Shown: piece by piece, positions 44,263 to 53,459 of the stretch
Position numbering within the stretch: the stretch's first letter is position 1
Layout of the letters: each line of letters begins with the position of its first letter
Source: Paenirhizobium selenitireducens ATCC BAA-1503
Lineage (GTDB): Bacteria > Pseudomonadota > Alphaproteobacteria > Rhizobiales > Rhizobiaceae
Reading direction: 5' to 3'
DNA: 64,000 nt
Assembly (NCBI RefSeq): GCF_000518785.1
Contig: NZ_JAEG01000008.1
Location: 1-64,000 of the forward strand
Notes under the pieces: model-generated
Told to the model about the DNA's origin: nothing
Seen by the model: only the letters and a program-made list of their open reading frames with translations
Database searches by the model: none
Made by a program: the position numbers and the translations under genes

Positions 44263-46137
44263 CTATTCCTGGCGATGCGGCCGAATGCCCGCCGGCACGC
44301 TCAGCGCCCGCAGGGCATTGAGGATCACGGCGACATCGATCAGTTCCTGGAGCAGTGCACCCTGAACGGGAGGCAGATGGCCCAGCGCCGCCGCAACCAT
44401 GGCAAGCAACGATAGCGACAGCCCGACGGCGACGCTCTGAAGCGCGATGCGCCGTGTCCGTTGCGCGACGAGGAGGGCGGCGGGAAGCCGCGCAAGATGA
44501 TCGACGAGCAGAACAACATCCGCCGATTCGGATGAGGCGGCAGCCCCGCGAGCGCCCATGGCCACACCGACATCGGCCGCGGCCAGCGCCGGCGCATCAT
44601 TGACACCGTCGCCGATCATCATCACCGACGCCTTGAGGCCCTCGGCGACGACGACCTCGACCTTTTCCGCGGGGAGAAGATTTCCGATCGCCTCGTCGAC
44701 GCCGAGAGACAGGCCCGCGGCGCGCACCGCATCGTCATGATCCCCCGAGGCGAGCACGAAGCGGGTGACGCCAGCAGCGCGGAAGGAATCGATCGTCGCA
44801 TGCGCATCGTCGCGGATCTGGTCCGACAGCAGGATGATGCCGGCAACGACCCCGTCCATACCCACGGCGACGACGGCGGTGCCTGGCGGCAGGTCGCGGC
44901 CCAGCGCGTAGGGGTCGCCGGCCGAACACCTGCCGCGGACGAAGTCGCTGCCGCCGACCACCAGCGATCGGCCGTCGATCCTGCCCTCGACACCGGAGCC
45001 GGGCGTTTCGACGATATCGGTCGGAGACGACAGGGCCATGCGGCGCGCATGTGCGGACTGCACCAGCGCCTCGGCGCTGACATGGTTCGAGGCCTGGTCC
45101 AGCGAAGCGGCAAGCCGCAGCATCTCTTCCGGATCGATCCCGTCGACGGTGCGGATCTCGACGACGCCCGCCTTGCCGCTGGTCATGGTGCCGGTCTTGT
45201 CGAGGACGGCGGTGCGCACGCGGGCGAGCCTTTCCAGGGCACCGCCGCTCTTGATCAGGACCCCGAGCGAGGCGGCACGCGACATGCCGGAGATGATCGC
45301 CACGGGCACGGCGAGAATGAGCGGACAGGGCGTCGCAACGACAAGGACGGCAAGCGCCCGCAAGGGATCGCCGCTCGCCCACCAGGCGCCGCCGGCAATC
45401 AGTACCGTCAGGGCGAGGAACCAGAGCGCATAACGATCCGCCAGCCGCACCATCGGCGCCTTGCTCTGCTGCGCCTGTTCGACAAGCCGCACGATCCCCG
45501 CATAGGTGCTGTCGGCAGCGGTGCGCACTACATCGAGATCGAAGGCGGCGCCGATCGAGGTGCCGCCGCTCGGCATGTCGTTGCCGGTAAAGAAACGGGC
45601 AGGCATAGCTTCACCGGTCAAGGCCGACATGTCGATATCGGCCCGGCCGCCGGCCAGCCGTCCATCGACGGGCACCACCTCGCCACGACGCACGAGGATG
45701 CGTTCGCCGGGCATCAGCGCCTCGATCGGGACTTCCTCCAGTCCCTCCCGGGCATAGCGCATGGCGGTGCGGGCGGTGCGCCCGAGCAGGGCCGTCATTT
45801 CTCGCCTTGCGCGGCCCTCGGCGAAGTTCTCAAGCTGCTGGCCACCCGCATACATCAGCGCGACGATATTGCCGGCCAGCGGCTCGCCGAAGGCGAGCGC
45901 GGCGCCCATGGAGAGCCCGGCGATGACATCGAGGCCGAAACGCCCCTGCAGCAGCGAGAGGGCGATCTCGACCAAAAGCGCCAGGAGCACGAGCGCCGTG
46001 CCGAGGGACCACAGGCCGGAAGCCCATTCCGGCTGCGCGGTGAAATAGGCAATGCCACCCCCGGCCAGCGTCGCCAGCGCGACCAATGCCAGCAAAGGCT
46101 GGCCATAGCGCCGCAGACTCCCGACGATACCCTGCAT
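44263..46137 (-). CDS. P1B-type ATPase with TPC motif (metal transport)
   Basis: Heavy-metal-type P-type ATPase of 624 residues. Phosphorylation site D313 in DKTGTMT, actuator TGEAMP at 174-179, hinge GDGVNDAP at 509-516. The membrane metal motif is T269-P270-C271 (ATPCPLILAVPVA), in place of CPC or SPC. There is no N-terminal metal-binding domain, and the usual HP motif reads SNHVSA at 351-356, so the proline is Val. TPC ATPases have been linked with Ni, Fe or Zn in other bacteria; the substrate here is open. ATG 46137 has GGAGG six bases ahead; the frame is open further upstream on top of dxr. Divergent from dxr. Confidence 0.88.
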   Translation of the reverse strand: MQGIVGSLRRYGQPLLALVALATLAGGGIAYFTAQPEWASGLWSLGTALVLLALLVEIALSLLQGRFGLDVIAGLSMGAALAFGEPLAGNIVALMYAGGQQLENFAEGRARREMTALLGRTARTAMRYAREGLEEVPIEALMPGERILVRRGEVVPVDGRLAGGRADIDMSALTGEAMPARFFTGNDMPSGGTSIGAAFDLDVVRTAADSTYAGIVRLVEQAQQSKAPMVRLADRYALWFLALTVLIAGGAWWASGDPLRALAVLVVATPCPLILAVPVAIISGMSRAASLGVLIKSGGALERLARVRTAVLDKTGTMTSGKAGVVEIRTVDGIDPEEMLRLAASLDQASNHVSAEALVQSAHARRMALSSPTDIVETPGSGVEGRIDGRSLVVGGSDFVRGRCSAGDPYALGRDLPPGTAVVAVGMDGVVAGIILLSDQIRDDAHATIDSFRAAGVTRFVLASGDHDDAVRAAGLSLGVDEAIGNLLPAEKVEVVVAEGLKASVMMIGDGVNDAPALAAADVGVAMGARGAAASSESADVVLLVDHLARLPAALLVAQRTRRIALQSVAVGLSLSLLAMVAAALGHLPPVQGALLQELIDVAVILNALRALSVPAGIRPHRQE

Positions 46138-46254
46138 GAAAGACCTCCGAATAGGCACGACGACGGGCGACAGGCCGCAGGATACGAAGCTTGCCGCATT
46201 CAGCAATCCCTTGTAGACGCATCTGCGATTGAAGCAATCTTGCGGACAGCCCGA

Positions 46255-47448
46255 ATGACCCTCGACACCCAACCGCCGCGCCGCCTGACGATTCTCGGCT
46301 CGACCGGCTCGATCGGCGTCAACACGCTCGACGTGGTCAACCAGCTCGGCGGCCGCGAAGCCTTCGAGATCGGCGCTTTGACCGGCAACGGCAATATCGA
46401 GCTTCTTGCCGAGCAGGCCCGCGCCACGGGTGCGAAGCTCGCCGTCACGGCCGACGAAAGCCAGTACATGGCATTGAAGGATGTCCTGTCGGGCAGCGGC
46501 ATCGACGTGGCGGCCGGCCGCTCCGGTCTCGACGAGGCGGCAAGCCTCGATGCCGACTGGGTGATGGCGGCGATCGTCGGCACGGCGGGTCTGGCCCCCA
46601 CCCTGACCGCCGCCGCCCGTGGGGCCGACATCGCGCTCGCCAACAAGGAATGCCTGGTTTCGGCCGGCGAACTCTTCGTCGAGGCGGTCAAGGCCGGCGG
46701 CGGGCGGCTCATCCCGGTCGACAGCGAGCACAGCGCGATCTTCCAGTGCCTCGACAACACTCAGCGCGCAGCACTGGAGCGGATCATCCTCACCGCGTCC
46801 GGCGGCCCCTTCCGCACCTTCACGCGCGAGCAGATGGCGAGCGTCACCGTCGCAACGGCCAGGACCCACCCCAACTGGTCGATGGGCCTGAAGATCTCCG
46901 TCGGCAGCGCCTCAATGTTCAACAAGGCCCTCGAAATGATCGAGGCCAAGCATCTCTTCGACGTATCCCCGGAGCAGATCGAGGTCGTGGTGCATCCGCA
47001 ATCCATCGTGCACTCGATGGTCGGCTATAGCGACGGCTCGGTGATCGCCCAGCTCGGCCCGCCGGACATGCGCACCGCCATCGGTTATGCCCTGACCTAT
47101 CCGAAACGGCCAAGCCTCAATGTCGAGCGGCTCGACTTCGCCAGGCTGTCCCGTCTCGACTTCGAGGCGCCGGACGAGACGCGCTTCCCGGCGCTCCGGC
47201 TCGCCCGCACGGCACTCACCCGTGGCGGCCTGCAGGCGGCGATCATGAATGCCGCCGAGGAGACGGCCTTCAACGCCTTCGTCGAGGAGAAGATCGGCTT
47301 CCTCGGCATGGCCGACATCGTGGAGGCGACGATGGACCGCCTGATCGATTGCGGCGCGGCAGGCACGATTGCCGAGGTCTTTGCCGCCGATGCCGAAGCG
47401 CGCAAGGTCGCCGGCGAGATCATCGCGGCGCACGAAAAAACCGCCTGA
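46255..47448 (+). CDS. dxr: 1-deoxy-D-xylulose 5-phosphate reductoisomerase
   Basis: Second step of the MEP isoprenoid pathway, DXP to 2-C-methyl-D-erythritol 4-phosphate with NADPH and a divalent metal. NADPH motif LGSTGSIG at residues 14-21; ANKECLVSAGE; metal ligands in the PVDSEHSAIFQC region (D156, E158); catalytic loop HPNWSMGLKISVGSASMFNKA. Length 397 with ATG 46255. Its last codons form one arm of the hemA terminator on the other strand. In some Rhizobiales dxr lies apart from the rest of the pathway, as here. Confidence 0.95.
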   Translation: MTLDTQPPRRLTILGSTGSIGVNTLDVVNQLGGREAFEIGALTGNGNIELLAEQARATGAKLAVTADESQYMALKDVLSGSGIDVAAGRSGLDEAASLDADWVMAAIVGTAGLAPTLTAAARGADIALANKECLVSAGELFVEAVKAGGGRLIPVDSEHSAIFQCLDNTQRAALERIILTASGGPFRTFTREQMASVTVATARTHPNWSMGLKISVGSASMFNKALEMIEAKHLFDVSPEQIEVVVHPQSIVHSMVGYSDGSVIAQLGPPDMRTAIGYALTYPKRPSLNVERLDFARLSRLDFEAPDETRFPALRLARTALTRGGLQAAIMNAAEETAFNAFVEEKIGFLGMADIVEATMDRLIDCGAAGTIAEVFAADAEARKVAGEIIAAHEKTA

Positions 47449-47461
47449 CCAGCAGGCGGTT
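47435..47461 (-). terminator. hemA terminator, overlapping the dxr 3' end
   Basis: AACCGCCTG / CAGGCGGTT, a 9-bp stem with a 5-base loop. On the minus strand it is followed by a run of T, which is the reverse of the AAAAAA in the last dxr codons. It terminates hemA; on the plus strand there is no T-run. Confidence 0.82.
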
Positions 47462-47510
47462 CATTCAATCGACAGATAGAGCGTTTGCTGGCTGGAAGCC
47501 CCGCTTCGCC

Positions 47511-48725
47511 TCAGGCGACGGCGCGGGCCAGCGCGCAGCGCGACCACAACTGGTGCAGGGCGCCGACCAAGTGTTCCAGGTCGCCATCCGAATGCAGCGG
47601 CGTCGGCGTGATGCGCAGGCGCTCGGTCTTCTTCGGCACGGTCGGATAGTTGATCGGCTGCACGTAGATGCCGAAATTATCGAGCAGCAGGTCGGAGATC
47701 CACTTGCACTTGGCGGCGTCGCCGACCATGACGGGAACGATGTGACTCGGGTTCGGCATATGCGGAATGCCGCGGGCATCGAGCATGGAACGCAGACGAC
47801 GCACGCGCTCCTGATGGGCGAAGCGCTCCAGCTGGCTGGTCTTCAGATGCCGGATCGAGGCGACGGCACCGGCGGCCAGCGACGGGGGCAGGGCCGTGGT
47901 GAAGATGAAGCCCGAAGCAAAGGATCGAACGAAGTCGCAGAGTGCCGCGGAACCGGTGATGTAGCCGCCCATGACACCGAAGGCCTTGCCCAGCGTGCCT
48001 TCGATGACCGTCAGGCGGTCCATCAGGCCCTCGCGCTCGGCAATGCCGCCGCCATGGGCACCATACATGCCGACTGCGTGCACTTCGTCGAGATAGGTCA
48101 TCGCGCCGTACTTGTCGGCGAGATCGCAGATCTCCTTGATCGGCGCGATATCGCCGTCCATCGAATAGACCGATTCGAAGGCGATCATCTTCGGCGCCTT
48201 CGGGTCGGCGGCCTTGAGCTTGGCTTCGAGGTCCTTGACGTCGTTGTGCTTCCAGATGACCCGCTCGCATTTCGCATAGCGAATGCCTTCGATCATCGAA
48301 GCGTGGTTCAGCGCGTCGGAGAAAATGATCAGGCCGGGGATCTTCTGGCCGAGCGTGCCGAGTGCCGCCCAGTTCGAGATATAGCCCGAGGTGAAGATCA
48401 GCGCCGATTCCTTGCCGTGCAGTTCGGCCAGTTCGCGCTCGAGGAGGACGTGGTAGTGGTTGGTGCCAGAGATATTCCGGGTGCCACCGGCACCCGCTCC
48501 ACAGTGGTCAATGGCGTTTTTCATCGCCTCGATCACTCCGGCATTCTGGCCCATGCCGAGATAGTCGTTGGAACACCAGACGGTGACGTCCTGCTGGCCG
48601 TTTTCGGTATAGCGCGTGGCGCGCGGGAAATTGCCCCTCTGTCGCTCAAGATCGGCGAAAACCCGGTAACGTCCTTCTTCGTGAAGACCTTCCAGTTCGC
48701 CCTTGAAAAACGCCTCGAAATCCAT
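47511..48725 (-). CDS. hemA: 5-aminolevulinate synthase
   Basis: Condenses glycine and succinyl-CoA to 5-aminolevulinate, first step of tetrapyrrole synthesis by the Shemin (C4) route used by Alphaproteobacteria. PLP lysine K247 in [32 protein letters not shown] and [17 protein letters not shown] are typical. Length 404. The start [20 protein letters not shown] is canonical. Upstream is an FNR/FixK-type box (148-161 bases before the start), so oxygen control is likely; downstream a strong terminator. It supplies haem and, with cobST elsewhere in this window, the tetrapyrrole for cobalamin. Confidence 0.97.
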   Translation of the reverse strand: MDFEAFFKGELEGLHEEGRYRVFADLERQRGNFPRATRYTENGQQDVTVWCSNDYLGMGQNAGVIEAMKNAIDHCGAGAGGTRNISGTNHYHVLLERELAELHGKESALIFTSGYISNWAALGTLGQKIPGLIIFSDALNHASMIEGIRYAKCERVIWKHNDVKDLEAKLKAADPKAPKMIAFESVYSMDGDIAPIKEICDLADKYGAMTYLDEVHAVGMYGAHGGGIAEREGLMDRLTVIEGTLGKAFGVMGGYITGSAALCDFVRSFASGFIFTTALPPSLAAGAVASIRHLKTSQLERFAHQERVRRLRSMLDARGIPHMPNPSHIVPVMVGDAAKCKWISDLLLDNFGIYVQPINYPTVPKKTERLRITPTPLHSDGDLEHLVGALHQLWSRCALARAVA

Positions 48726-48872
48726 TTCCCGACTCCAGTCTGTTCAGCCCTTTTTGAGATCCAACGCGCGTTCGGTCAACCCCAGCACTGTAAATTCATT
48801 CTAAACTGCGACAAATGGCGCAATTTTTGAATCCTTCCAGTCATTTGCTAGCCGATCCAAATCCTGGCAAAC

Positions 48873-48886
48873 TTGATCTGCGTCAA
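48873..48886 (-). promoter_or_regulatory. FNR/FixK-type box upstream of hemA
   Basis: TTGACGCAGATCAA on the minus strand (TTGATCTGCGTCAA on the plus), one mismatch from the anaerobox TTGAT-N4-ATCAA. It lies between the terminator of the cox operon and hemA. If centred near -41, transcription would start about 110 bases before the hemA ATG. Confidence 0.68.
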
Positions 48887-48893
48887 GCTGCAG

Positions 48894-48922
48894 AAAAAAG
48901 GACGGCCGCAGCCGTCCTTTTT
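48894..48922 (-). terminator. Terminator of the coxSLM operon
   Basis: AAAAAGGACGGC / GCCGTCCTTTTT, a 12-bp stem with a 4-base loop and A/T runs on both sides. It can act in both directions; on the minus strand it closes the cox operon 25 bases after coxM. Confidence 0.88.
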
Positions 48923-48946
48923 CCGTATGGCGATTCTCCGCTGCCC

Positions 48947-49747
48947 TCAGGAGGCGGAGACGGCCCGCTTCGCCATCACTTTCACCAGATTGGCGCGATA
49001 CTCCGCGGTCGCATGCAGATCGGCCATCAGATCGGTCGGATCGATGGAGACGGCAGCCAGCGCGTCCGCGGACCAATTGCCGGCAAGCGCGGCTTCAAGT
49101 CCCGGGTGACGGAACACCCCGCCCGAACCGGCTCCGGTGACGGCAACACGAACGCCAGCCGACCCTTTGCTGACGAACACCCCGGTCATGGCGAAACGCG
49201 AAGCGGGATTGGCGAACTTGGCGTAACCCGCCCGCTCCGGCGCCGTGAACCTGACGGCCGTGATGATCTCGTCCTCCTCGAGAGCGGTCTCGAACAGGCC
49301 GACGAAGAAATCGTCGGCGGTGATCTGCCGGCGATCGGTGACGATGGTCGCGCCGAGCCCGAGCATGGCGGCCGGATAGTCCGCCGCCGGATCGTTGTTG
49401 GCGATCGATCCGCCGATCGTACCGAGATGGCGGACATGCGGATCGCCGATCAGCGAGGCGAGATGGCAGATTGCCGGACAGACCGCGCGGATCAGTCCCG
49501 ATCCGGCGACCTCGGCATGGGTCACGCCCGCGCCGATCGTCACGGTGCGGCCATCCACGGCAATCCCCTTGAGCGAGGGGATGTGCCTGAGATCGATGAG
49601 ATCCGACGGTTGTGCCAGGCGTTGCTTGAGGGTGGCGACCAAGGTCTGGCCGCCCGCCACGTACTTGCCGTCGGAAGCCCCGGAAAGCAGGCTTCCGGCG
49701 TTCTCGACGGAGGAGGCGCGATGATAGCTGGTCGAATAGAGAAACAT
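48947..49747 (-). CDS. coxM: Molybdenum hydroxylase FAD-binding subunit (CoxM type)
   Basis: Medium subunit of a xanthine-dehydrogenase/CO-dehydrogenase-family enzyme; it passes electrons from the iron-sulfur subunit to FAD and on to an acceptor. FAD contacts AGGQTLVATLKQRL and the second FAD motif TIGGSIANNDPAADYPAAMLG near residues 108-128. Length 266 with ATG 49747 behind GGGAGGA. Last gene of coxS-coxL-coxM; intrinsic terminator follows. Confidence 0.9.
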   Translation of the reverse strand: MFLYSTSYHRASSVENAGSLLSGASDGKYVAGGQTLVATLKQRLAQPSDLIDLRHIPSLKGIAVDGRTVTIGAGVTHAEVAGSGLIRAVCPAICHLASLIGDPHVRHLGTIGGSIANNDPAADYPAAMLGLGATIVTDRRQITADDFFVGLFETALEEDEIITAVRFTAPERAGYAKFANPASRFAMTGVFVSKGSAGVRVAVTGAGSGGVFRHPGLEAALAGNWSADALAAVSIDPTDLMADLHATAEYRANLVKVMAKRAVSAS

Positions 49748-49761
49748 GCGTCGTCCTCCCG

Positions 49762-52110
49762 TTACTCTGCAGCCTGCAATGCCGACCAGACGGCAAGCGG
49801 CGTTGCAGGCATGTTGAGGTTGTTGGTGCCGATGGCATCGGTGATGGCGTTGATCAGCGCCGGCGGAGAACCGATGGCGCCGGCTTCGCCGCAACCCTTG
49901 ATGCCGAGCGGATTGCCCGGGCACGGCGTGTTCTGATGCGACAGGCTGAACGACGGCAGGTCGTCGGCACGCGGCATGGCATAGTCCATGTAGCTGGCGG
50001 TCAGCAGCTGGCCCGTGGTCGGGTCATAACGCACGCCTTCCAGCAGGGCCTGTCCCACGCCCTGGGCGATGCCGCCATGCACCTGGCCCTCGACGATCAT
50101 CGGATTGATGATATTGCCGAAGTCGTCGGCGGCGACGAACTGGACGATCGTCGTCTTGCCGGTTTCCGGATCGACCTCGACCTCGGCAATGTAGCAGCCG
50201 GCCGGGAAGGTGAAGTTGGACGGATCGTAGAAGGCGCCCTCCTTCAGGCCCGGTTCCATGCCGCCCGGCAGGTTGTGGGCTGTATACGCCGCAAGCGCCA
50301 CCTGGAACCACGGGAGGGACTTGTCGGTACCGGCGACCTTGAGCTCGCCGTTCTCGATGACGATGTCGCTCTCGTCCGCTTCCATCAGGTGCGCGGCGAT
50401 CTTCTTCGCCTTGGCCTCGACCTTGTCGAGCGCCTTGACGATCGCCGACATGCCGACGGCGCCCGAGCGGGAACCATAGGTGCCCATGCCCATCTGCACC
50501 TTGTCCGTGTCGCCGTGGATGATGGAGACATTGTCGATCGGCACGCCGAGCCGCTCGCAGACCAGCTGGGCGAAGGTCGTCTCATGGCCCTGGCCGTGGC
50601 TGTGCGACCCGGTCAGGACTTCGACGGTTCCGACCGCATTGACCCTGACTTCGGCTGATTCCCAAAGGCCGACGCCGGCGCCGAGCGAGCCGACCGCAGC
50701 CGACGGCGCGATGCCGCAGGCTTCGATGTAGCAGCTCATGCCGATGCCGCGCTTCATGCCGCGGCCGGCCGCTTCCGCCTTGCGAGCCGGGAAGCCGTTC
50801 CAGTCGGCAGCCCCCATCGCCGCTTCGAGCGAGGCTTCGTAATTGCCGGCGTCATAGTTCATGATGACCGGCGTCTGGTAGGGGAAGGTGCGGATGAAGT
50901 TTTGCCGGCGCAGTTCCGCCGGAGAAACGCCGAGTTCGCGCGCCGCCGTTTCCATGGTGCGTTCGAGCAGGTAGGTCGCCTCCGGACGACCAGCGCCGCG
51001 ATAGGCATCGACCGGCACCGTGTTGGTGTAGACGGTGCGGACATTGCAGTGGATCGCCGGGATCGCGTACTGCCCGGAAAGCAGCGTCGCGTAGAGATAG
51101 GTCGGCACTGACGAGGAGAACAGCGACATATAGGCGCCGAGATTGGCGATCGTGTCGACCTTCAGCCCGATGACGTTGTTGTCCTTGTCGAAGGCCATCT
51201 TGACCTTGGAGACATGGTCGCGGCCATGGGCGTCGGTGAGGAAGGCCTCGGTGCGGTCGGACGTCCACTTGACCGGGACCCCGGTCTTCTTGGAAGCCCA
51301 GAGACAGACGATTTCTTCAGGATAGATGTAGATCTTCGAGCCGAAGCCGCCGCCGACATCAGGCGCGATGACGCGCAGCTTGTTTTCCGGCGCCACATTG
51401 TAGAAGGCGCTCATGACGAGGCGTGCGACATGCGGGTTCTGCGATGTCGTGTAGCAGGTGTAGTGGTCCTCGGCCGTGTCGTAGATGCCGAGCGTGGCGC
51501 GCGGCTCCATCGGGTTGGGCGAGAGGCGGTTGTTGTGGATCTCGATCTCGGTGACGTGGGCGGCCGCGGCGATCGCCCGGTCGGCAGCGGCGCTGTCGCC
51601 GATTTCCCAGTCGAAGATCAGGTTGCCCGGCGCTTCCGGATGAAGCTGCGGCGCTCCGGTACCGAGCGCCGTCACGGCTTCGGTCACGACCGGCAGTTCA
51701 TCATAGTCGACGACCACGGCTTCCGCCGCGTCGCAGGCCTCGCCATAGGTATCCGCAACGACGATGGCGACCGCGTCACCGACATAGCGCACCGTGTCGA
51801 CCGCGAGCGGACGCCAGGCGCCCATCTTCATCGGCGTGCCGTCCTTGGAATGGATCATCCAGCCGCAGATGATGTTGCCGATGCCGTCGGCCAGCAGCTG
51901 CTTGCCGTCCAGCACGTCGATCACGCCAGGCATGGCCTTGGCAGCCGTCGCATCCACGCCCTTGATCTTGGCATGGGCATAGGGCGAACGCACGAAGTAG
52001 GCGAATTTCATACCCGGAACGACCATGTCGTCCGTATACCGGCCCTTGCCGGTCAGGAAGCGCTTGTCTTCCTTGCGCGTGACACGCGCCCCGATTCCTT
52101 CAACACCCAT
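49762..52110 (-). CDS. coxL: Molybdenum hydroxylase large subunit (form II CoxL-like)
   Basis: Large, Mo-cofactor-binding subunit of 782 residues of the xanthine oxidase family. The active-site loop is AYRGAGR at 369-375, the marker of form II (putative) CO dehydrogenases and other hydroxylases; true form I CoxL has AYXCSFR with the Cu-ligating Cys. The catalytic Glu is in [15 protein letters not shown] near the C-terminus. SD GGAGGAGA precedes the ATG. CO oxidation is therefore not supported; an aldehyde or N-heterocycle as substrate is more likely. Encoded between coxS and coxM, 140 bases after coxS across a repeat-like element. Confidence 0.92.
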   Translation of the reverse strand: MGVEGIGARVTRKEDKRFLTGKGRYTDDMVVPGMKFAYFVRSPYAHAKIKGVDATAAKAMPGVIDVLDGKQLLADGIGNIICGWMIHSKDGTPMKMGAWRPLAVDTVRYVGDAVAIVVADTYGEACDAAEAVVVDYDELPVVTEAVTALGTGAPQLHPEAPGNLIFDWEIGDSAAADRAIAAAAHVTEIEIHNNRLSPNPMEPRATLGIYDTAEDHYTCYTTSQNPHVARLVMSAFYNVAPENKLRVIAPDVGGGFGSKIYIYPEEIVCLWASKKTGVPVKWTSDRTEAFLTDAHGRDHVSKVKMAFDKDNNVIGLKVDTIANLGAYMSLFSSSVPTYLYATLLSGQYAIPAIHCNVRTVYTNTVPVDAYRGAGRPEATYLLERTMETAARELGVSPAELRRQNFIRTFPYQTPVIMNYDAGNYEASLEAAMGAADWNGFPARKAEAAGRGMKRGIGMSCYIEACGIAPSAAVGSLGAGVGLWESAEVRVNAVGTVEVLTGSHSHGQGHETTFAQLVCERLGVPIDNVSIIHGDTDKVQMGMGTYGSRSGAVGMSAIVKALDKVEAKAKKIAAHLMEADESDIVIENGELKVAGTDKSLPWFQVALAAYTAHNLPGGMEPGLKEGAFYDPSNFTFPAGCYIAEVEVDPETGKTTIVQFVAADDFGNIINPMIVEGQVHGGIAQGVGQALLEGVRYDPTTGQLLTASYMDYAMPRADDLPSFSLSHQNTPCPGNPLGIKGCGEAGAIGSPPALINAITDAIGTNNLNMPATPLAVWSALQAAE

Positions 52111-52148
52111 AGTCTTCTCCTCCAGAGAACAGGGATAGGGGGATATTA

Positions 52149-52240
52149 GGCAGCAGCCAGTAGGCGGTGGGCAGTCGAATCGCAGATCCTTTGTGGGACG
52201 CTGCTGCGACCTGCTGCCTATTGGCTACTGCCTGTTGCCT
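52149..52240. repeat. Imperfect inverted repeat of CTGCCTA-type elements
   Basis: The gap between coxS and coxL contains a left arm (52149-52176, GGCAGCAGCCAGTAGGCGG...) and a right arm (52207-52240, CTGCTGCCTATTGGCTACTG...) that are imperfect reverse complements with about 30 bases between. It resembles the short intergenic CTGCCTA-type repeats found in rhizobial genomes; whether other copies exist cannot be told from this window. Confidence 0.5.
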
Positions 52241-52250
52241 CGTTAGCGCC

Positions 52251-52739
52251 TCATTCGGCTGCCTGGCGCCCGCCATGCATCTCGGCATTGGCGGAAAGCA
52301 CGGCCTTGACGATGTTGTGGTAGCCGGTGCAACGACAGATATTGCCTTCCAGCTCATGGCGCACGGTTGCCTCGTCGAGGTTGCCACCGTGACGGCTGAT
52401 CATGTCGACCGCAGTCATCACCATGCCCGGCGTGCAGAATCCGCACTGCAGGCCGTGATGTTCCTTGAAGGCCGCCTGGACGGGGTGCATCTCGCCATTG
52501 CTTGCCAGACCCTCGATCGTGGTGATCGCCGAGCCCGAAGCCTGGACCGCCAGGATCGAACAGCTCTTCACCGACTTGCCGTCCATATGCACGACGCAGG
52601 TGCCGCATTGGGTCGTGTCGCAACCGATATGGGTTCCGGTCAGTCCGAGTTTTTCGCGAATGAAATGGACGAGCAAGGTGCGGTCTTCGCACTCGCCGCT
52701 CACCGAACGGCCGTTCACCGTCAGCGTTACTTTTGCCAT
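52251..52739 (-). CDS. coxS: Molybdenum hydroxylase [2Fe-2S] subunit (CoxS type)
   Basis: Small subunit of 162 residues with two [2Fe-2S] clusters. Plant-ferredoxin-type cluster ligands C40, C45, C48 and C60 ([12 protein letters not shown]), and the second cluster C99, C102, C135 and C137 (QCGFCTPGM ... ICRCTGY). First gene of coxS-coxL-coxM, with a good SD (GGAGGA). Electron path: Mo site in CoxL, these clusters, then FAD in CoxM. A maturation factor (CoxD-like) and a Mo-cofactor inserting protein are not seen in the window. Confidence 0.94.
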   Translation of the reverse strand: MAKVTLTVNGRSVSGECEDRTLLVHFIREKLGLTGTHIGCDTTQCGTCVVHMDGKSVKSCSILAVQASGSAITTIEGLASNGEMHPVQAAFKEHHGLQCGFCTPGMVMTAVDMISRHGGNLDEATVRHELEGNICRCTGYHNIVKAVLSANAEMHGGRQAAE

Positions 52740-53042
52740 ATTGTTCCTCCTCGTGTCTCTCCCGGACACAGCGGCTATCATTTGTCTTTTTCTCCGGCCG
52801 ATCAACAGGAAGAGTGCGTCCAAACGGATTTTTTATATTTCGCGCCGCAGCATAAATCCGCTCGTTACTGTGGCGTGCGACGAGGCGAATAATGGAGCTT
52901 CATATTCGACTTTCTATTTCGTGGACTTTCGCGAATTGCGGGCTATTCTTGAGCCGCGACCGCCAAGAGAGGATGCCTGGGGGCATCGGGCGGAGAAGAC
53001 ATGTACCGGCCCAGCCGGACGCGTAAACAGTGGAGAAAAATC
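52740..53042. other. Intergenic region between divergent coxS and lipoprotein genes
   Basis: No gene seen. It must hold the coxS promoter on the minus strand and the lipoprotein gene's promoter on the plus strand, but I see no hexamers good enough to name. The middle (52840-52930) is AT-richer than the surroundings. Confidence 0.5.
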
Positions 53043-53306
53043 ATGAAGAAAGCTCTTGTGCTCGTTCTGATCGGCTTGTCGGTCGCAGGCTGCACCCAGA
53101 CCGAAAAAGGCGCCGCGATCGGCGCGGCTTCGGGCGCGATCATCGGCGGCGCGATCACCGGTGACGTTCGCGGCGCGGCCGTCGGCGCGGCGATCGGTGG
53201 CGTATCCGGCGCCGTCATCGGCAACGTGGCCGACCAGCCCGGCCAGTGCTACTACCGCGACCGTTACGGCCGTCGCTACGTCGACGATTGCCCGCGCGGC
53301 TACTAA
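53043..53306 (+). CDS. Glycine-zipper lipoprotein
   Basis: An 87-residue outer-membrane-type lipoprotein: signal LVLVLIGLSVAGC with lipobox VAGC, then two Gly/Ala repeats (KGAAIGAASGAIIGGAITG, RGAAVGAAIGGVSGAVIGNVA) of the glycine-zipper kind, and a Tyr/Arg tail (YYRDRYGRRYVDDCPRGY). Similar proteins are abundant but of unknown function. GGAG lies eight bases before the ATG. A strong stem-loop follows. Confidence 0.85.
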   Translation: MKKALVLVLIGLSVAGCTQTEKGAAIGAASGAIIGGAITGDVRGAAVGAAIGGVSGAVIGNVADQPGQCYYRDRYGRRYVDDCPRGY

Positions 53307-53318
53307 TTCACGCATGAG

Positions 53319-53351
53319 TGGAGGTTCCGGCGCACGCCGGGACCTCCATTT
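53319..53351 (+). terminator. Terminator after the glycine-zipper gene
   Basis: TGGAGGTTCCGGCG with CGCCGGGACCTCCA (14-bp stem, one G-U pair, 2-base gap) followed by TTT. The short T-run makes it a fair terminator. Confidence 0.65.
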
Positions 53352-53459
53352 GCGGACAATTTTCAAAAAAATTACCCCTTTCGGCGATTTTGCGACTAAG
53401 CTCGGGCTGCTGGCGGCAAACGCGGCAAACCGATCAGACCGCAACGAGCAAATGTATGC

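Noticed and set aside
44737..46250. Long plus-strand extension ahead of dxr in frame
   Set aside because: The open frame runs back opposite the P-type ATPase; dxr family similarity starts only at ATG 46255, so the extension is not coding.
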